Below are positions 59,252 to 64,000 of a stretch of 64,000 nucleotides of DNA, piece by piece. The notes beneath the pieces are model-generated. The model saw only the letters and a list, made by a program, of their open reading frames with translations, did no database searches and was not told where the DNA came from. The position numbers and the translations under genes are program-made. Source of the DNA: Smittia aterrima (Eukaryota; Arthropoda; Insecta; Diptera; Chironomidae); NCBI GenBank assembly GCA_033063855.1, contig CP093829.1, positions 22,723,537 to 22,787,536 on the forward strand. The letters are read 5' to 3'. How positions within the stretch are numbered: the stretch's first letter is position 1; every line of letters starts with the position of its first letter.

Positions 59252-62200
59252 CTAATAAAGAAAAAATAAGAGATTAATGAATAGTCAGTTTCAGTGAATC
59301 GTGTAGACAATCAACATAATCGCAAGACTCTTGCAAAAGACAAAAGAGTGAGGGAAGATAAGACAAGAGAGAGAAGAGTAAACGGTTACGATGCAATTAA
59401 ACAATCATTATAATTGCTGTGAAAGAAACTCTACAAAAAACATCCTCAACATTTACTTAATAACATCAATTAAACATTTCTCGGCTAGAGCCAGAGATCC
59501 AGATGCTCCAAACTAAACTCGAAAACTTCTTCGCGCATTTATTGCCAATCGTTAACATTTAACAAATCATGACTCTGACATTTAAAGGAATTTAAAATTT
59601 TCTCCAGAGCAACTTAATTCCCTTCGACTTAATTGAGCACTTGTAACAGTAATTAAATGGTTTCTCCTTCGACTTAAGTTCTCTTCTGCTTGTCGAGTCA
59701 TTGGGAGAATTAAATGAAATGGAAACAAACAAAAGATGAATTAGAATTCAAGAAATGATGCAATCGAAATTGATAACGACGGTTTTTGTGTAACTTTCCT
59801 TCAACAATGGAATCTTAATTATCTCAGAAGTATCAGAAGAAGAGGAAGAAATTTTAACGATCCCGCGGCGGAAGCTTCACAATCAACCATTCATTCGATC
59901 TTTAATTTTTCGCTCTCCCGGAGCGACAACAATGAAAATTTGTCTGACAACGAATACAATTTGAATCAATTTAGATATTGAAGAACAATAAAGAAAACCC
60001 GAACAAGGGAAGCTTCAAGGAAAATGAAATCATTTCTCGAAAGCCCTTAAGCGAAAAAGAGAAAATTTTTGGCTTCAAACATATTTTCGTCCTCGTCGTA
60101 AAATTTCGGTTTTCATTTCTGTCTGCTCGCTATCACACTCAACCAAGTTCCGAGAGCCTTTAAGTAAAGCGTCGTTTTGCTATTTCTACGGCAACTGAAA
60201 TGCGACGCATAAAATATCAAAACGATGAGAGGAAAGCAGTTAAGTCTGTTCTAGGTTCTTTCAAAGTCTCATACGAACACGTGCCAGTCGCTGTTAATTT
60301 ATCTTGTCGCTAGTTCATTAACAACAGTGAAAGATTGTTTCTGTTAGTGACGGAGCTAAAAACAAAACATTGATACCAAGAGGGAACGGAAAAGTTTAAT
60401 AACTTTCTGCCTGTGTATTCATGAGCAGAGTAATTAAGTAGATGGAAGTTAACAGCTTTCCGCTCGCCGTAAATTAAAAGCTTTCTCTCTATTGTTTGAC
60501 CTTGACAAATACTTTTCCCTTTGAAGAAGTTGCTGGTTCAGCTTTAACAATTGAGATTTTGTGGATCACGCGTGTCGTTGTTTGTTCTCCGCTCATCTCT
60601 CAACGAACTTGAGCAGGAAAAATTTTGTAAGAGGAACACAAGCAAAAGCTTTCCATCATAAATACCAAGGAGGAGGATGAAGACAAAGCATTTGGGCTTG
60701 AAACCACTTTTTAACAATGGAGAATGTTATGGAAAAATTCACTTTAATTATTCAGGAGGATTTCGCTTCTCTTTCTCGTTTAAAGGGACCGAAGAGTTTT
60801 ATGAATATTTTGACGGAGCTTTTTCGGGATGAGAAGTAATTGAATTTCTCCGAAAGCTCGTTCGATGATTTCGCTGACACACGTGAACTTAATTTGAATA
60901 ATTTCGACTTTCTCTCTTTTGTTGTGTGATGTGGGCGAGGCTGAACAGAAAAGGATGAGTGAAATATTTTTTGATGATTTGCGAGAACGCTCAGCGTGAA
61001 ATATAATTTGAAGATCTCATTAGAGGTTTTGGTTGAAGCCTTTTAGGTTCCAAATTGCTCAGCAACCAACGAGGCTTCCAAGAATAAAGAATTTCAAACA
61101 AAAAAAAGACCCTTCGACCCAATCTTAATGCGTACAATTTGTGCGAGAGAACTTTAAGGCAACTCTGCATAAAATCCTGATGACGTGGTTAAAAGTCCGA
61201 TTAGCCATAACCCGAGAACAACAAAGGAGCCACGCGTTGGACATCAAATGAGAGCCGTCATCATTTTGCCCCATGCACATAAAGCTCCAGCACTCAGATC
61301 GGTCACAAGAGATGCCTCTCGACTCTCTAATTTTGCTTTGTTTTCTTGGGGACCAACAGCATGATTAGCATATAAATACTTAATGGCGAATGTAAACAAG
61401 ACAAAGAAGGTCGAATCAAAAATAATTTACAGATTTGTTTGCCTTTTGGCTGTTAAGTTGTTTGCTGTTTTATTCTTGTTGACACAAAGCTTTAGCAGCA
61501 AAGTCAGCTGAGAACAAAGGACACAGCAACAACGTGTGAAGTGTTTTCGAGATTATAAACGGTTATCGAATTTGATTTCTCTTGTAGATATTGTCGGAGA
61601 GTAAACATTCTTTCTTTACTTAAACATCGAAACTTTGCGATGCTCAGCAGATTGTTTGCGATGTCGAAAGAGTTATGTCGTAGTCGATTAAGGAGACATG
61701 GTGCCGAATAAGAACAAGAACATTAAAATTTTATGTGAGCGAGTTGCTTTGTGCTTGAGAAAATATTTTCATTTGAAAATGTTTTGCTTGCTCAGTCTTC
61801 AATTCTTTTTTCGATTTATTTTTTTACTTTCCGTTTGTGATAATTATTGAGCAAACATTAAAGCTCCCAAGCGACAAAGCTTTAATTTAACTCTCAGGAT
61901 TCTTAAAGAAATTGTTTTGAATTAAAGGAAATTAATTGCGCTATCAACTAAAGAAAATGAAGCAACAGAAACTTCCGCAGAAAGAAATTCAATTTGAGCG
62001 GAAGGAAGTAATAAAAATGAAACTTGAATGCGAAATCAAGCTTCGAGAGACATTTCCATTTCTCTTCGATTCATCCTGAGATGTTTGTCTTAATGAAATT
62101 CTCACTTTACTGCTTTAATTAAACATCGTTGAGATGGGAAACATTCTACTCAATCAATCTCATCCAATTTGCGTAACATTTGTGTAAGGGAAGCGAATAG

Positions 62201-64000
62201 ATCATGAGCCGATGTCCAATGTTTTCGCTTTGTGTTCTTCTGAATTATTCTGATGTTTGCTGCGAGCATGACAGGACAACGTCCTCTGCTTTGTCGACAA
62301 TGTAAAGCCAGAGAAATGTTCAAATTGTAACATGGGAAAGGTTGAAAAGTTCTATGGAAATCAAGACGAGCAATGTTTTCATTTCACAAGCAAAACATTT
62401 TCGATTAGCATTTGTGTCTTCATCAAAACGTTCTTCGGTGATAATTAGATAATCAAAATATAATAATTGTGATTTTCTTGCTTAGATCAACTCAAGAAGA
62501 GGAAGGTACATCGAGACAACACTGAAGGGAAATAACATCACGCTCAAGGAAACAAGGAATGGAGTTTCTCTCTCAAGGGCAATTTTGTAAATAATGAAAA
62601 TATTTTTCTAATGAAACATCGAGAAATGAAATCAAATCGACTACACTTCAAGTGGTTGACATGGAAATCATAAAAACTCAATCTCCTCAAGAGTAAACAA
62701 ACGCTTTTCATCTCAACATTTCTTCAATAAGTGTAAACAACATGAAACGTCCAGTAATAAAATGTTAAATTGTATAAGAACCTTTTTGTTATTTTTTCGA
62801 CGTTCTCTCTCTTTCTCATTCCCTAACTTATGTTAGCTACCTTGTACGCCCATCTGCTTAATAAGGAGGCGAAAGAAAGAAGCTTTCTTCTTCCAATTCC
62901 ATTACCGCAGATTTTTATTTTTTTGATTTCATAAACTCCACGGACTTAAAGCTGAACAAAAAACGATTGGGAAGTGGAATCGATGCCTTAAAGCTGGCGA
63001 ATCAATATTTGAAAAATAGGAAATCCACCTCGAGCGGATTTCGGATCAATTTTCGTTCAATTACTTTCTCTATTGGCAAGAATATTGCACGATCCCGTGT
63101 TTATTTAACATCATTTTCTCATATAAAGTTAACGAGTTGATAAGAAACAATTACACATTTAACATTAATACACGGAAAGAGATTTTTTCGTCTTTTGGCA
63201 ACGAGATAGGAAGAGATTCCGAAGCGCAACGTAGATAATGAGATATTTACGGATGGTCGAGATGGTTTGCTAAAGCGATGTTGATGATGAGTAATCTTCG
63301 AATGATGCTGTTGATGGAAAGGCGTACAAAAGATTCCGTAAATGGAGGAGGGAAGAAGAGAAGAGATTCGAGAGATAATTCAAGTCATTTTGGTGTTTCA
63401 ATTTCACGAGAAATAGACTCAAAAACATATTTCTTCTTTTCAAAGCTTCCCATCGGGGCTTTCAGCAGAAATGCGACATAAAAATGATAAAATGTTTAAT
63501 AATTTACATTCGACGTTATTGGCAACCCCAAGAGAATGAAGTGAAAAAGAAGGAATTTGTACAGAACGCTGTGTCTTGGAGGGGATGGAAAGCAGGAGGG
63601 GAAAAGCTTAGAAATAACCTAAGAAGCTTAAAATTTCTGTGAGAGGGTTTGACTACTCTACAAAAATTGAAAGAATAATTTCCTTAAAAAGATTATTTCA
63701 CGCGATATATCCAAAGAAGATTAATTCGCAATTATTTTGGTCGAAGTCGATTTTTCTCGCTGGAGAAGAGGAAATGCTGATGCGAACGATCTTGGTGATA
63801 ATTAGTAATTAGTGATATGCGTTGACATCAAAAAAAACTTTGAAATTCCGCTGACTAAGAACTTTTTTTCCCGCTTTTTCGTAGATTAATTCGTTTCCAT
63901 TAATTACGAACCTAATCAGGCGCGTTTGGTTTCACAAAGCTCGTTAGTCGTCTGGAAAAATATTAAACGTTCTCGACAATATTTATGACTTCGAACGAGA
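59252..64000 (-). other. Probable long intron of the minus-strand gene
   Basis: No coding exon is supported on either strand. The acceptor at 59253-59252 requires an upstream exon, and none with good splice sites was found before the window ends, so the stretch is inferred to be intron. Short open frames, for example near 59978 and 63278 on the plus strand, are low-complexity and unrelated to known proteins. Confidence 0.5.

Noticed and set aside
59071..59277. Ser-rich plus-strand frame opposite the acidic tail exon
   Set aside because: It is the antisense shadow of the Asp/Glu codons of the minus-strand exon.

Overview
This is a eukaryotic, insect-type window. Protein-coding genes are split by many very short introns (about 53-65 bases, GT...AG), and the proteins match insect families (Nudel, Tonalli/Zmiz, GMC oxidoreductase, sulfide:quinone oxidoreductase, peflin). 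AT-rich DNA and compact introns fit a dipteran, perhaps a nematoceran midge, but the species is an inference. I see no rRNA, tRNA, CRISPR array or intact transposon.

Layout. Bases 1-32012 hold no gene I can support. They read best as a very long 5' intron of tonalli, whose first coding exon follows a splice acceptor at 32011-32012; a juxtaposed acceptor/donor at 6204|6205 looks like a recursive (ratchet) splice point in it. Tonalli (9 coding exons, 1015 aa) occupies 32026-36369 and is followed by a 2.5-kb gene-free stretch that probably holds a long 3' UTR. Nudel (15 coding exons, 2117 aa) runs 38851-46242 and is tail-to-tail with a GMC oxidoreductase gene (46312-48390, minus; 4 exons, 637 aa).

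Between 48967 and 53346 lies a cluster of short genes. A two-exon secreted 71-aa peptide on the minus strand, too short for ordinary ORF calling, has a good TATA/Inr promoter. A relic of a duplicated GMC gene lies just upstream of it. A 258-aa secreted protein, mitochondrial sulfide:quinone oxidoreductase (5 exons) and a 100-aa secreted protein follow on the plus strand. Next come an intronless TSSK-like pseudokinase (53613-54434, minus) and peflin (55664-56341, plus). The last two exons of an unidentified gene with an acidic C-terminal tail lie at 58858-59251 (minus); its upstream intron runs to or beyond the window end.

Functionally the genes are not one pathway. Tonalli is a Zmiz/PIAS-like chromatin regulator with an SP-RING; Nudel is the egg-surface protease that starts the dorsoventral protease cascade; SQOR handles mitochondrial sulfide; peflin is a penta-EF-hand calcium adaptor. 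The most original items are the ratchet point, the small peptide gene, the 13-base exon encoding the Nudel active-site serine, and the kinase-dead TSSK relative. All gene models are built by hand from reading frames and splice sites; exon phases were checked and each complete model sums to an exact multiple of three.
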